Shown here: positions 16,055-27,518 of the stretch, piece by piece
Numbering within the stretch: the stretch's first letter is position 1
Layout of the letters: each line of letters begins with the position of its first letter
Assembly: GCF_041080675.1 (NCBI RefSeq)
Contig: NZ_CP163520.1
Coordinates: 5,022,001-5,086,000 of the forward strand
Direction of reading: 5' to 3'
DNA from: Streptomyces sp. cg36
Lineage (GTDB): Bacteria; Actinomycetota; Actinomycetes; Streptomycetales; Streptomycetaceae
DNA: 64,000 nt
Position numbers and translations under genes: made by a program
The notes under the pieces: model-generated
The model's database searches: none
What the model saw: only the letters and a program-made list of their open reading frames with translations
Told to the model about the DNA's origin: nothing

Positions 16055-16813
16055 TCAGATCGCCAGTGAGAGCACCACCGGGGCCGCGCGCCGGTTCAGG
16101 GTGTCGGCCGCCGAGCGCAGCCGGTGGGCGTGCTCGATCGGCAGCGAGAGCGCGAGGCAGCCGACCGCCGAGCCCGCCGTGAGCGGGACGGCCGCGCAGA
16201 CCGTGCCCACCGCGTACTCCTGGAGGTCGAGGACCGGGACCGTGGCGGGCTGGCTGTCCAGCTTGGTGAAGAGCACCCGCTCGTTGGTGATGGTCCGCGA
16301 GGTCAGCCGGGCGATCTTGTGCCGGGAGAGGTGGTCGCGCCGCCCGTTCTGGTCGAGCTGGGTGAGCAGGCACTTGCCGACCGCGCTGGCGTGGGCCGCC
16401 GAGCGGAAGTCCACCCACTCGTTGACCTTGGGCGCGCGGGGGCCGTCCGCGTACTGCGTGATCTTCACTTCGCCGTCGATGTAGCGGCTGATGTAGACCG
16501 CCGCGCCCACCGAGTCGCGCAGTTCGGTGAGGGTGCTCTGGAGCTTGGCCTCCAGGGCCTGCTGGCGCACCACGCCGGAGCCGAGCAGCACGGTGGAGTC
16601 GCCGATCACATACGCCCCGTCGGCCACCTGCTCCACATAGCCCTCGCAGCGGAGCATGAGCAGCAGCGAGGCGAGGTGCGCGGTGGGCAGTCCGGTCTCG
16701 CGGGCGATCTGGACGTCCGTCACCCCGCTCGCGTGCTTGGAGATCGTCTCCAGGACGCGGAAGGCGTACTGCACCGAATGGAACGGTGCGGTCGGCTCTG
16801 GCTTCAGCGCCAC
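16055..16813 (-). CDS. IclR-family transcriptional regulator
   Basis: A 252-residue regulator: winged HTH at about 13-72 (VQYAFRVLETISKHASGVT, then DVQIARETGLPTAHLASLLLML) and an effector-binding IclR domain at about 85-250 with the conserved SAVGKCLL segment. IclR proteins bind small metabolites and repress or activate neighbouring catabolic or transport operons. It lies directly downstream of the ehuBCDA-type transporter, on the same strand but beyond a terminator, so it is likely a separate unit that controls the transporter. A perfect palindrome TGGCATATGCCA 137 bp upstream of its start may be its own operator. Confidence 0.85.
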   Translation of the reverse strand: MALKPEPTAPFHSVQYAFRVLETISKHASGVTDVQIARETGLPTAHLASLLLMLRCEGYVEQVADGAYVIGDSTVLLGSGVVRQQALEAKLQSTLTELRDSVGAAVYISRYIDGEVKITQYADGPRAPKVNEWVDFRSAAHASAVGKCLLTQLDQNGRRDHLSRHKIARLTSRTITNERVLFTKLDSQPATVPVLDLQEYAVGTVCAAVPLTAGSAVGCLALSLPIEHAHRLRSAADTLNRRAAPVVLSLAI

Positions 16814-16913
16814 GGTTTCCCCCTAGCAGGTCGAGACCGCGAGGTTGGACAGCTTCACCATTCCACGATAACCGCCAAGACCCGTTTCCGGTGGGGGTGT
16901 TGACGAGATTGAT

Positions 16914-16945
16914 GATGCGCCCCTGGCGCTGTCCTGGGGCGCATC
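16914..16945. terminator. Hairpin terminator after the amino-acid/ectoine transporter operon
   Basis: GATGCGCCCC / GGGGCGCATC, 10 bp perfect with a 12-nt loop, 46 bp downstream of the last transporter gene and upstream of the IclR gene. Confidence 0.65.
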
Positions 16946-16949
16946 CGTC

Positions 16950-16961
16950 TGGCATATGCCA
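16950..16961. promoter_or_regulatory. Perfect 12-bp palindrome TGGCATATGCCA upstream of the IclR gene
   Basis: It sits between the transporter terminator and the IclR start (137 bp upstream), an AT-containing perfect dyad in a GC-rich background. It could be the IclR autoregulatory operator; no second copy was noticed before the transporter genes. Confidence 0.4.
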
Positions 16962-16990
16962 AAGGCAAGATCTATGGCCGGAACATGAGG

Positions 16991-17878
<888 letters not shown>

Positions 17879-18499
17879 CGACCACGGTCAGCGGCTCGGT
17901 GTACTGGAAGGTCGAAGCGCCCTCCAGCCGCGACTGCTGGAGCATCTCCAGCACGCTGATCCCGGCGAGCAGCGGAGTGTCCTTGAGCATCGAGATGACG
18001 TAGTTGCCGAGCGCGGGCGCGATGCGGCGCAGCGCCTGCGGCAGGATCACCGCGGACCAGGTGCGGTGCGCGGGCAGGCTGAGCGCGGTGGCCGCCTCCC
18101 ACTGGCCCCTGGGCACGGCGTCGATGCCGGCCCGGTAGACCTGCGCGGTGTACGTGGAGTAGTGCAGCCCGATGGCGAGGATGCCGGTGGTCAGCGCGGA
18201 GAACCGCACGCCCCACTCGGGCAGCACGAAGAAGAGGAAGAACAGCTGCACCAGCAGGGGCGTGGTGCGGATGAACTCGGTGACGGCCGCCACCGGCCAG
18301 CGCACCAGCCGGTAGGGGGCGCGCAGCGCCAGCGCCCACACGAGGCCCAGCGTGAACGAGATGACCGAACCGAGCGCCAGCACCTGGAGGGTGACCAGCA
18401 CCCCGTCCCAGAAGCGCGGCATGAAGTCCGCGACGGCGGACCAGTCCCAGGACGAGTGCGCCGCTTGGGCGAGGGCGGAAGGAGCCGGGGCCGTGGGCA

Positions 18500-19159
18500 T
18501 CACTTGGCCGTCACCCCCAGGTTGGCCTTGGTGCGGCGCTCGAGTGCCTTCATGCCGCGGGTGATCCCCAAGGCGAGGACGAAGTAGATGACGAGGGTGA
18601 CGCTGTAGATGCGCGCGCTGTCCTGGGTGGCGAGGCGGACCAGGTACGCGGCGAACGAGACGTCCCCGACGCCGAGCAGCGAGACCAGCGCGGTCCCCTT
18701 CAACAGCTCGATCAGCAGGTTGCAGAACGGCGGGAGCATCTCCGGCACCGCCTGCGGCAGCACCACCAGCCGCATCCGCTGCCAGGGGGTCAGGCTCAGC
18801 GCGATCCCCGCCTCGCGCTGGGCGGGGGCCACCGAGTTCAGCCCGCCCCGGACGATCTCCGCCCCGTACGCCCCGTAGGAGAGGCCGAGCGCCAGGACGG
18901 CCGCCCACATCGGCACCAGCTGCCACCCGGCCAGCGGCGGCAGCACGAAGAACAGCCAGAACATCAGGACCAGGGCGGACATGCCCCGGAAGACCTCGGT
19001 GTAGAACCCGGCCAGGAACCGCACCAGCCGGCTGCGGTGGGTGCGGGCCATGCCGACCCCGAAGGCGACGGCCCCGGCCAGGGCCGCGCTGTACACGGTC
19101 AGCTGGACGGTGATCCAGATTCCCGGCAGCACCCAGTGCTGCCACAGTCCGGCCGTCAT
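18500..19159 (-). CDS. ehuC: ABC transporter permease, EhuC-type
   Basis: A 219-residue permease paralogous to the next gene, with about five helices and the loop GGLNSVAPAQREAGIALSLTPWQRM followed by LIELLKGTALVSLLG. The two permeases should form the heterodimeric channel. The ATG at 19159 overlaps the binding-protein stop (ATGA); a GTG two codons earlier is an alternative. It is part of the four-gene uptake operon 20010-16991. Confidence 0.85.
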   Translation of the reverse strand: MTAGLWQHWVLPGIWITVQLTVYSAALAGAVAFGVGMARTHRSRLVRFLAGFYTEVFRGMSALVLMFWLFFVLPPLAGWQLVPMWAAVLALGLSYGAYGAEIVRGGLNSVAPAQREAGIALSLTPWQRMRLVVLPQAVPEMLPPFCNLLIELLKGTALVSLLGVGDVSFAAYLVRLATQDSARIYSVTLVIYFVLALGITRGMKALERRTKANLGVTAK

Positions 19160-20010
19160 CGGCACAGCTCCTTGGCGGTGAGGGTGGTCATCTCGGCCCG
19201 GGTGAAGCCGAACGGCCGCATGATCCGGAAGAGTTCGCCGCTGTCGCGCATCTTGTGGATCTCGCGGTTGAAGGCGTCGCGCAGCGCGGTGTCGGTGGGG
19301 CGGAAGGCGAAGCCGCCGCCGTCGATCTTCCTCTTGCCGTCGACGACGGCGGCGAAGGGCGCGGTGGCCTCGGCGCGGCTGCTCTTCCTGACGACCGCGC
19401 GGGTGGTCAGGGCGGTCCCGGCGAACACGTCGACGCGGCCGGACTCCACCGCGTTCAACCCGGCGACCTGGTCCTGGAGGATCACGATGTCCTTCTCCGG
19501 GATCCCGGCGGCGACCGCGTACCGGATCTCGGCGTAGCCGGCACCGGTGGCGAAGCGGGCCCGGGTGCGCACCACGTCGGCGTAGTCGCGCAGGCCCTTG
19601 GGGTTGCCCCTGCGCACGATGAACGCGTCGAGCATCTGGTACTCGGGGTCGGCGAACAGGACCTGCGCGCAGCGCTCCTTGGTGAGGTACATCCCCGCCG
19701 AGACGACGTCGAACTGCTGCGAGTTGAGGCCCGGGATCAGGGAGGAGAAGTCGGTGGCGACCGGCTGGACATGGCCTATGCCGAGCCGCTTGAAGATCAC
19801 CTTGGCGAGTTCGGGGGCCTCCCCGGTGAACTCGCCGTCCTCGTCGACATAGCCGTACGGCACCTCCCCGGCGATCCCCAGCCGGACCGACCCCTGCGAT
19901 CTGAGCCGGCCCAGCGCGTCGCCGTCGGGCACCCGGGAGCAGCCGGCGGCGCCGAGCGCGGCGGCGGCCCCGGTGGCCAGAATCGTTCGTCGTGCAATTG
20001 ATCGAGCCAT
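19156..20010 (-). CDS. ehuB: ABC transporter substrate-binding lipoprotein, EhuB-type
   Basis: A 284-residue family 3 solute-binding protein. The N terminus combines a twin-Arg segment (SIARRTILATG) with a lipobox ending in Cys24 (LGAAGC), so it is a membrane-tethered lipoprotein. The SBP_bac_3 fold shows GSVRLGIAGEVPYGYVDED at the start and the hinge region with Arg in VRTRARFATGAGYAEIRYAV. Similar proteins bind ectoine/hydroxyectoine or polar amino acids; no ectoine breakdown genes are nearby, so ligand choice is open. It is the first gene of the operon, 44 bp downstream of an amidase gene on the same strand. Confidence 0.82.
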   Translation of the reverse strand: MARSIARRTILATGAAAALGAAGCSRVPDGDALGRLRSQGSVRLGIAGEVPYGYVDEDGEFTGEAPELAKVIFKRLGIGHVQPVATDFSSLIPGLNSQQFDVVSAGMYLTKERCAQVLFADPEYQMLDAFIVRRGNPKGLRDYADVVRTRARFATGAGYAEIRYAVAAGIPEKDIVILQDQVAGLNAVESGRVDVFAGTALTTRAVVRKSSRAEATAPFAAVVDGKRKIDGGGFAFRPTDTALRDAFNREIHKMRDSGELFRIMRPFGFTRAEMTTLTAKELCR

Positions 20011-20054
20011 GGCGGCGCCGCTACCCCGGTTCCGCGCCGCCATGCGTGCCGGGC

Positions 20055-21440
20055 TCAGCCCTCCAGCGCGTGGGCCGCCCGCAGCACCAGGTCGTCGCGG
20101 TGCCGGGCGGCCACCAGCTGCAGTCCGACGGGCAGGCCCGCCCGGTCCGTTCCGACCGGGACCGTGAGGGCGGGCTGGCCGGTCAGGTTGAAGGGGTACG
20201 TGAACGGGGTCCACCCGGTCCAGCGGCGCAGCCCCGACCCCTTGGGCACCTCCGCGCCCGCCTCGAACGCGGTGATCGGCAGCGCCGGGGTGACCAGCAG
20301 GTCGTGGGTGAGGTGGAAGCGGGCCATCCGGTGGCCGAGCACAGCCCGGACCTCGGAAGCGGCCAGGTAGTCCCGGGCCGCGTACCGCTCGCCCTGCTCG
20401 GCTGTCTCGCGCAGCCCCGGGTCGAGCGCGGCCCGCCGCTCGGTCGGCAGCGCGGCGACCACCCGGGCCGCGCCCGCGAACCACAGGGTGTGGAAGGCGG
20501 CCACCGGGTCCGCGAAGTCCGGGTCGGCCTCCTCCACGTACGCGCCGAGCCCGGCCAGCCGGGTCACCGCCGCCCGGACCGCCGCCGCGACCTCGGGGTG
20601 GACGGCGACCTGGCCGCCGAAGGACGGCGAGTAGGCGATCCGCAGGCCCTTCACGCCGTCGGCGAGGGCCGGTGCGACCGGCCCGGCCGCCGGGCCCGCC
20701 GACCAGTCGCGCCAGTCGGCCCCGGCGATCACGTCGAGCAGCAGGGCGGTGTCCGCCGCGTCCCTGGCCAGCGGCCCGGCTGTGGCGATCGAGCCGAACG
20801 GGCTCGGCGGGAAGAGCGGCACCCGCCCGTGGGTGGGCTTCAGCCCGACCACTCCGCAGAACGCGGCCGGGATGCGCACCGAGCCGCCCCCGTCCGTGCC
20901 GATGGAGAGCGGGCCCGCGCCGGCCGCCACCGCCGCCGCGCTGCCGCCGCTGGAGCCGCCCGCGGTGCGGGCCGGGTCGTGCGGATTGCGGGTGATCCCG
21001 CTGAGCGCCGAGTCGGTGACCCCCTTCCAGCCGAACTCGGGCATCGTGGTCTTGCCCAGGAACACCGCGCCGTGCTCGCGCAGCCGGGCCGCGGCGGGCG
21101 CGTCCACGTCCCAGGGGCCGGGGCCGGGCGGGGCGAGCGAGCCGCGCAGGGTCGGGCCCCCGGCCACCGGGAGCGCGTCCTTCACGGACACCGGCACCCC
21201 GTCCAGCAGCCCCTGCGGCTCCCCGGCCCGCCACCGGGCGGCGGACGCCTCGGCCTGGGCCACCGCCTGCTCGGCGTCCACCCGTACGAACGCGTTGATC
21301 CGGGGCTCCACCTCGTCGATCCGCGCGAGGACCGCGCGGACGGCGTCGAGGGGGGAGAAGTCGCCCTTGCCGTATCCCGCCAGGAGTTGACGGGCAGTCA
21401 GGTCGGCGAGCGAGGTGCGGCCTGTCGTCGGCTCAGTCAT
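20055..21440 (-). CDS. Amidase-signature family hydrolase
   Basis: A 461-residue amidase. The Ser-cisSer-Lys triad is visible: Lys in VSVKDAL (about 87), the first Ser and nucleophile Ser in TAGGSSGGSAAAVAAG and GTDGGGSVRIPAAFCG (about 162-190). Such enzymes hydrolyse amide bonds of small molecules, and some act as Glu-tRNA amidotransferase-like or aryl acylamidases. It lies just upstream of the transporter operon on the same strand (44 bp before ehuB), which suggests that it processes the imported compound. A 7-bp hairpin (21442-21459) abuts the ATG where the ribosome site should be. Confidence 0.85.
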   Translation of the reverse strand: MTEPTTGRTSLADLTARQLLAGYGKGDFSPLDAVRAVLARIDEVEPRINAFVRVDAEQAVAQAEASAARWRAGEPQGLLDGVPVSVKDALPVAGGPTLRGSLAPPGPGPWDVDAPAAARLREHGAVFLGKTTMPEFGWKGVTDSALSGITRNPHDPARTAGGSSGGSAAAVAAGAGPLSIGTDGGGSVRIPAAFCGVVGLKPTHGRVPLFPPSPFGSIATAGPLARDAADTALLLDVIAGADWRDWSAGPAAGPVAPALADGVKGLRIAYSPSFGGQVAVHPEVAAAVRAAVTRLAGLGAYVEEADPDFADPVAAFHTLWFAGAARVVAALPTERRAALDPGLRETAEQGERYAARDYLAASEVRAVLGHRMARFHLTHDLLVTPALPITAFEAGAEVPKGSGLRRWTGWTPFTYPFNLTGQPALTVPVGTDRAGLPVGLQLVAARHRDDLVLRAAHALEG

Positions 21441-21441
21441 G

Positions 21442-21459
21442 CCCGGGTTCGTACCCGGG
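21442..21459. promoter_or_regulatory. Hairpin directly upstream of the amidase start
   Basis: CCCGGGT-TCGT-ACCCGGG, 7-bp arms, one base before the start codon on the minus strand. No Shine-Dalgarno is visible outside it, so it could restrict initiation or be an operator. Confidence 0.35.
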
Positions 21460-21611
21460 TTTCCTGATCGACAGCGCGCCGAGGGCCCCCGGGCCGTCCC
21501 GGGAATAAAACGGAGACTGCCTCCTGTTCTGCTCTCCGGTACGCGCACGGGACGGACGCGCGCGTACGAGAGGGACATCGAGCGGTACGGGACGGACTGG
21601 AGGCGCACGCG

Positions 21612-22700
21612 GTGGACGTGGACGAGATTCGAGGGACGGCGTTCGGGACCGCGCCCGTGCCCCTGTCCGTACTGGACCTGGTGACCGTCGGCAGCGGCTA
21701 CACCGCCACCCGCGCCCTGCGCGCCAGCGTGGAGATCGCCCGGCTCGCCGAGCGGCGCGGCTTCACCCGCCACTGGGTCGCCGAGCACCACTCGATGCCC
21801 GGAGTCGCCTCCTCGTCCCCGGCCGTCATCCTGGCCCACCTCGCCGCCCACACCGACCGCATCCGGCTCGGCTCGGGCGGTGTGATGCTGCCCAACCACG
21901 CGCCGCTGGTGATCGCCGAGCAGTTCGGCACCCTGGAGGCGCTGGCCCCGGGGCGCGTCGACCTCGGCCTGGGGCGCGCGCCCGGCACGGACGGCGCGAC
22001 GGCGGCGGCCCTGCGCCGCACCGAACGCCTCGACGAGGGCGCCGACGAATTCCCGCAGCAGCTGGCCGAGTTGACCCGCTTCCTGGACGACGACTTCCCC
22101 GACGGGCACCCCTACGCGCGGATCCACGCCGTCCCCGGCCCGGTGCAGGGCCCGACCGGGCGTCCGCCGATCTGGCTGCTCGGCTCGTCCGGGTTCAGCG
22201 CCCGCCTCGCCGGGACGCTGGGGCTGCCCTTCGCGTTCGCGCACCACTTCAGCGCCGCCAACACGGTGCCCGCGCTCGACCTCTACCGCTCCTCCTTCCG
22301 CCCCTCCGCGGTGCTGGCCGAGCCGTACGCGCTGATCGGCGTCTCGGCGCTGGCCGCCGACGACGAGAGGGAGGCCCGGCGCCAGACGCTCACCAACGCG
22401 CTGTCGATGCTGCGGCTGCGCACCGGCCGCCCCGGGCTCGTGCCGACGCCGGAGGAGGCGGAGGCGTACGCGTTCAGCCCGCTGGAGCGGGAGTTCGCCG
22501 ACAACTGGCTCGCCAACGTCGTCTCCGGCACCGCCGAGGAGGTCCGCGACGGGCTGGACGCGCTCCAGAAGCGGACCGGCGCCGACGAGCTGATGCTGAC
22601 CGCGAACGCGCACGGCCCGGAGGTCCGGCTGCGCTCCTACGAGCTGATCGCGGACGTCTACGGGGCACCGGTGGGAGACGCTCCGGTAGGTGAATCCTGA
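21612..22700 (+). CDS. LLM-class flavin-dependent oxidoreductase (luciferase-like)
   Basis: A 362-residue bacterial-luciferase-like TIM-barrel. Family blocks include PLSVLDLVTVGSGYT, GFTRHWVAEHHSMP, RIRLGSGGVMLPNHAPLVIAEQFGTLEALAPGRVDLGLGRAPG and the later ARLAGTLGLPFAFAHHFS; these fit the alkanal-monooxygenase-like subgroup that uses reduced FMN. The physiological substrate cannot be assigned. The GTG start has GGAGG about 9 bp upstream. It is transcribed divergently from the amidase, about 170 bp away, and is followed by a hairpin terminator. Confidence 0.88.
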   Translation: MDVDEIRGTAFGTAPVPLSVLDLVTVGSGYTATRALRASVEIARLAERRGFTRHWVAEHHSMPGVASSSPAVILAHLAAHTDRIRLGSGGVMLPNHAPLVIAEQFGTLEALAPGRVDLGLGRAPGTDGATAAALRRTERLDEGADEFPQQLAELTRFLDDDFPDGHPYARIHAVPGPVQGPTGRPPIWLLGSSGFSARLAGTLGLPFAFAHHFSAANTVPALDLYRSSFRPSAVLAEPYALIGVSALAADDEREARRQTLTNALSMLRLRTGRPGLVPTPEEAEAYAFSPLEREFADNWLANVVSGTAEEVRDGLDALQKRTGADELMLTANAHGPEVRLRSYELIADVYGAPVGDAPVGES

Positions 22701-22765
22701 ATTTTCCCGGGCCGGTGGTCCACCGCGTCCACCGGCGCTTCCAAGATCCATAAGGCACCCTTAAA

Positions 22766-22792
22766 CCGCTCGTCACCCATGGTGGCGAGCGG
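22766..22792 (+). terminator. Hairpin after the LLM oxidoreductase gene
   Basis: CCGCTCGTCACC / GGTGGCGAGCGG (one mismatch, 3-nt loop), 65 bp past the stop codon and upstream of the chitinase promoter. Confidence 0.6.
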
Positions 22793-22839
22793 CTCTCATG
22801 ACGGCTCCACCTCCCTGACAGGCGGTTTCGCGCTCAAAT

Positions 22840-22868
22840 TGGTCTAGTCCTCAATTTGGTTCAGACCA
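22840..22868. promoter_or_regulatory. Pair of DasR/chitinase-type 12-mers upstream of a chitinase
   Basis: TGGTCTAGTCCT (22840-22851) and TGGTTCAGACCA (22857-22868) each match TGGTCTAGACCA at 10/12 and are separated by 5 bp. Paired 12-bp elements of this type mediate chitin induction and glucose repression in Streptomyces chitinase promoters and overlap with DasR recognition. They lie 70-100 bp before the GTG start. Confidence 0.8.
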
Positions 22869-22938
22869 TTGACGTGCACCTGCGGTGATCGCTATCACTG
22901 CTCCAACCGCCGTTCCGCTCACCCCCCGGAGGCCGTCC

Positions 22939-24660
<1,722 letters not shown>

Positions 24661-24679
24661 TGACCCCCCAGTGAGGGGG

Positions 24680-24715
24680 AAGCCGCCCCACCCCGTGCCG
24701 GGGGTGGGGCGGCTT
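24680..24715 (+). terminator. Rho-independent terminator of the chitinase gene
   Basis: A 15-bp perfect stem (AAGCCGCCCCACCCC / GGGGTGGGGCGGCTT) followed by TCTTCT, 19 bp past the stop. Confidence 0.88.
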
Positions 24716-24810
24716 TCTTCTGACCGTGGCGCATCCCCGGACCCCCTGCGCCCCGAGGGGGCGTGCCACGCCCTGGGCAGCCGTTTGCCCGCGGCCCGGT
24801 GGGAGCCGGT

Positions 24811-25253
24811 CGCGCAGTTCCCCGCGCCCCTTCCGGGCAGGGACTGCGTCCGCGGACCGTGCGTGGCCGGTCGCGCAGTTCCCCGCGCCCCTGGGCAGTC
24901 CCATGCCTGCGGACCACGGTCGCTCCTCGCGCAGTTCCCCGCGCCCCTAGGGGGTACCCGGCAGCCGGAGAAGTCAGCTCAGCCACGGGCTTGAGGGGCG
25001 CGGGGAACGGCGCGAGGAGCGGGCACGGTCCGCAGGCGCACGGGGGCTTTCAGGGGCGCGGGGAACTGCGCGAGAAGCGGGCACGGTCCGCGGACGAAGG
25101 CGGGTCTTCAGGGGCGCGGGGAACTGCGCGACAAGCCCCCACCGGGCCGCAGATGAAGTCCGGGCCCGGAAGGGGCGCGGGGAACTGCGCGGGCGACCCG
25201 CCACCGGCCCGCAGACGGACACCGGCCCCACCAGGGGCGCGGGGAACTGCGCG
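24811..25253. repeat. Array of eight copies of a 20-nt palindromic intergenic repeat
   Basis: The core CGCGCAGTTCCCCGCGCCCC occurs three times in this orientation (24811, 24872, 24928) and five times as its reverse complement (24995 with two changes, 25053, 25111, 25172, 25234). Spacing is about 57-63 nt, and between cores a weaker consensus (CACGGTCCGCGGACGAAG) recurs, so the true unit is about 60 nt. The array is a head-to-head mirror around 24970. No gene is found in 24716-25295. A further copy lies at 29716. It belongs to a dispersed repeat type I have seen widely between Streptomyces genes; function unknown. Confidence 0.9.
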
Positions 25254-25295
25254 GCCAGCCGCCCACGGTCCGCGGGCGAAGGCCGGGCGCGAGGG

Positions 25296-27191
25296 TCACG
25301 CGGGGGAGCGGCAGCCGGCTGAGAGCATCGTGGCGATCAGCTCCGGCGCGATCGCCCGCGAATACAACCACCCCTGCCCCGTATCGCACCCGATCCGCCG
25401 CAACCGCCCAGCCTGATGCACCGTCTCGACGCACTCCGCCGTCACCTTCAGCCCCAGCCGGTGCGCCAGCTGCACCAGCGTCTCGACGATCGTCTCGTCG
25501 GCCGGGTTGGGGTGCGCGCCCCCCTCGTCGTACTGGAAGCCCCGTACGAAGGACCCGTCGAGCTTGAGGACGGACACCGGCAGCCGCGACAGGTACGCCA
25601 GGTTCGAGTACCCCGTGCCGAAGTCGTCGATGGCGATCCGCACGCCCATGTCGGAGAGCGCCTGGAGGGCCTGGAGGGGCCGCCCCGCCGAGCCCATGAC
25701 GGCGGACTCGGTGAGCTCCAGCTGCAGCAGGTGCGGCGCCAGCCCCGTCTCGGCGAGGATTCCGGCGACGTCCGCCACCAGGTCGGAGTCCCACACCTGG
25801 CGTACGGCGACGTTCACGCTGACGAAGATCGGCGGCACGTCCGGGTGGTCGATCTGCCAGCGCCGGGCCTGCCGGCAGGCGGTGCGCAGCACCCAGCGCC
25901 CGAGCTGGACGATCGAGCCGTCCTCTTCCGCAATTCCGATGAACCGATTCGGCGCCAGTGTGCCGAACTGCGGATGGTTCCATCTGACAAGCGCCTCGAC
26001 GCCCTCGACGACCCCGTCGGCCATGCTCACCAGCGGCTGGTACTCCAGCGCGAACTCGTCCCGCTCGACGGCCGGCCGCAGCGTGGAGGAGAGCGCCTGA
26101 CGGGTCATCCGGTGCGCGTTGCGCTCGGGGTCGAAGAGGGTCCAGCGGGCCTTGCCGTCGGCCTTGGCCCAGTACAGCGTGGTGTCGGCGTCCTGCATCA
26201 GCCCCGTCGCCGTGGTCCCGGCGACGGCCCGCTCCACCACGCCGATGGACGCGGACACCGAGAGCCGCTGCCCGGCCAGGTCGAACGGCTGCTGGAGCGC
26301 GGTCAGTACGGACCTGGCCAGATCCGCCAGCTGCTCGGTCCCGGTGGAGTCCTCGACCAGCACCGCGAACTCGTCGCCGCCGAGCCGCGCCACCAGGTGC
26401 CCGCCGCTGCGGGCGTAGCCGCACTGGTCGGCGCAGTGGGTGAGGCGGGCGGCGACGGCCGACAGGAGCCGGTCGCCGATGCGGTGGCCGAGGGTGTCGT
26501 TGACGGCCTTGAAGCCGTCGAGGTCGAGGTAGCAGATCCCGATGCGGCCGGTGCCGCCGCGCCCGTACGTGGACGCCTCCAGCGCGCCCGCCAGCCGTTC
26601 GAAGAACAGCGTCCGGTTGGGCAGCCGGGTCACCGGGTCGTGCATCTGGAGGTGGCGCAGCCGCGCCTGGAGCTCGCGGCGGTCGCTGATGTCGGTGATG
26701 GAGAGCAGCGCGCCCGCGCCGTCCGGTACGGGCGAGACGGTCACCTCGGCCCACAGCGAGTGCCCGTCGGGGTGCTTGAGGCGGCGGGTGCAGCGGAACC
26801 GCGAGCGGCTGCCGCGCAGCACTTCCTGGTAGATGTGCCAGGTCCGGGCGTCGGCGGCGAGGTCCACGAGGTCGGCGGCGGCCTGGCCGTGCAGGTCGTC
26901 GGGGGCGCCGCCGAGCAGTTCGGCGAGCGCGTCGTTGACCGCGATCACCGTTCCCTCGCGGTCGACGACGGCCATCGCCAGATGGGCCGCGTCGAAGGCC
27001 GCCCGGTAGTCGGCGCGCGGCCCGGGAGCGGTGCGGCCGACCGCGTGACGTTCGGGCGGGCGCCCCACGGCCCGTTCGGGCCCGTCCGGATGACGCTCTG
27101 TGACCGGCGGCCGCTTGGTCCCGGGGGCTGCGCCCGGTCCTTCGGGGGTTCCGCTCACCGCTCGCTCCCGCTGTCCATTCGAGTCGTACAC
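25296..27191 (-). CDS. PAS-GGDEF-EAL cyclic-di-GMP enzyme
   Basis: A 631-residue soluble protein: disordered basic N terminus (1-60), PAS sensor (about 62-175), GGDEF domain (about 178-350) with intact GGDEF at 271-275, and EAL domain (about 365-620) with EALVRW (399-404), the NVAVRQ, ELTES and DDFGTGYS catalytic blocks and the TAECVE motif. Both halves look catalytically competent, so it may make and/or break c-di-GMP, which in Streptomyces controls development through BldD. No membrane segments are seen, unlike several other Streptomyces c-di-GMP enzymes. It is divergent from the metalloprotease gene across a 327-bp region. Confidence 0.92.
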   Translation of the reverse strand: MYDSNGQRERAVSGTPEGPGAAPGTKRPPVTERHPDGPERAVGRPPERHAVGRTAPGPRADYRAAFDAAHLAMAVVDREGTVIAVNDALAELLGGAPDDLHGQAAADLVDLAADARTWHIYQEVLRGSRSRFRCTRRLKHPDGHSLWAEVTVSPVPDGAGALLSITDISDRRELQARLRHLQMHDPVTRLPNRTLFFERLAGALEASTYGRGGTGRIGICYLDLDGFKAVNDTLGHRIGDRLLSAVAARLTHCADQCGYARSGGHLVARLGGDEFAVLVEDSTGTEQLADLARSVLTALQQPFDLAGQRLSVSASIGVVERAVAGTTATGLMQDADTTLYWAKADGKARWTLFDPERNAHRMTRQALSSTLRPAVERDEFALEYQPLVSMADGVVEGVEALVRWNHPQFGTLAPNRFIGIAEEDGSIVQLGRWVLRTACRQARRWQIDHPDVPPIFVSVNVAVRQVWDSDLVADVAGILAETGLAPHLLQLELTESAVMGSAGRPLQALQALSDMGVRIAIDDFGTGYSNLAYLSRLPVSVLKLDGSFVRGFQYDEGGAHPNPADETIVETLVQLAHRLGLKVTAECVETVHQAGRLRRIGCDTGQGWLYSRAIAPELIATMLSAGCRSPA

Positions 27192-27518
27192 AGATGTGGT
27201 CGGGGCCGTCGGCCGGGTGGAGGACAGCCGCCCGGGGCTGAATCCACGCAGGAAAGTGTGCCGATCATAGAGGCAGGCGCAACGGCCGATCCAGCTCCAC
27301 GGCCGTGATCATGCGCACCCGGGAGCCGAGACCGATCGTTTCTGCGCGGGTGTGCCCCGGGTCGGACCTCCTGTGACCGATTGTGACTTTGGGTGAGCCA
27401 TCGGGGTGTCGGGCTGGTGTCGGGCCCCTCACCCGCCTGGGGCAGCGGAACAGGGCGTAATCCGACAATCCCGCACAAGGTGGGTGAGGTGTCCCGCATT
27501 CCGTACCCGGAGGTCGAC
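27192..27518. other. Intergenic region between two divergent genes
   Basis: 327 bp between the c-di-GMP enzyme and the metalloprotease. It should hold both promoters. A GTGAC direct repeat at 10-bp spacing (27373, 27383) is the only short pattern I noticed; I found no convincing BldD site and no gene. Confidence 0.4.

Noticed and set aside
24811..25253. CRISPR array
   Set aside because: Repeats occur in both orientations, are imperfect, the intervening sequences resemble each other rather than being unique spacers, and no cas genes are present.
27373..27387. BldD box before the c-di-GMP enzyme gene
   Set aside because: GTGAC repeats are direct and do not fit the dyad-type BldD consensus as I recall it.
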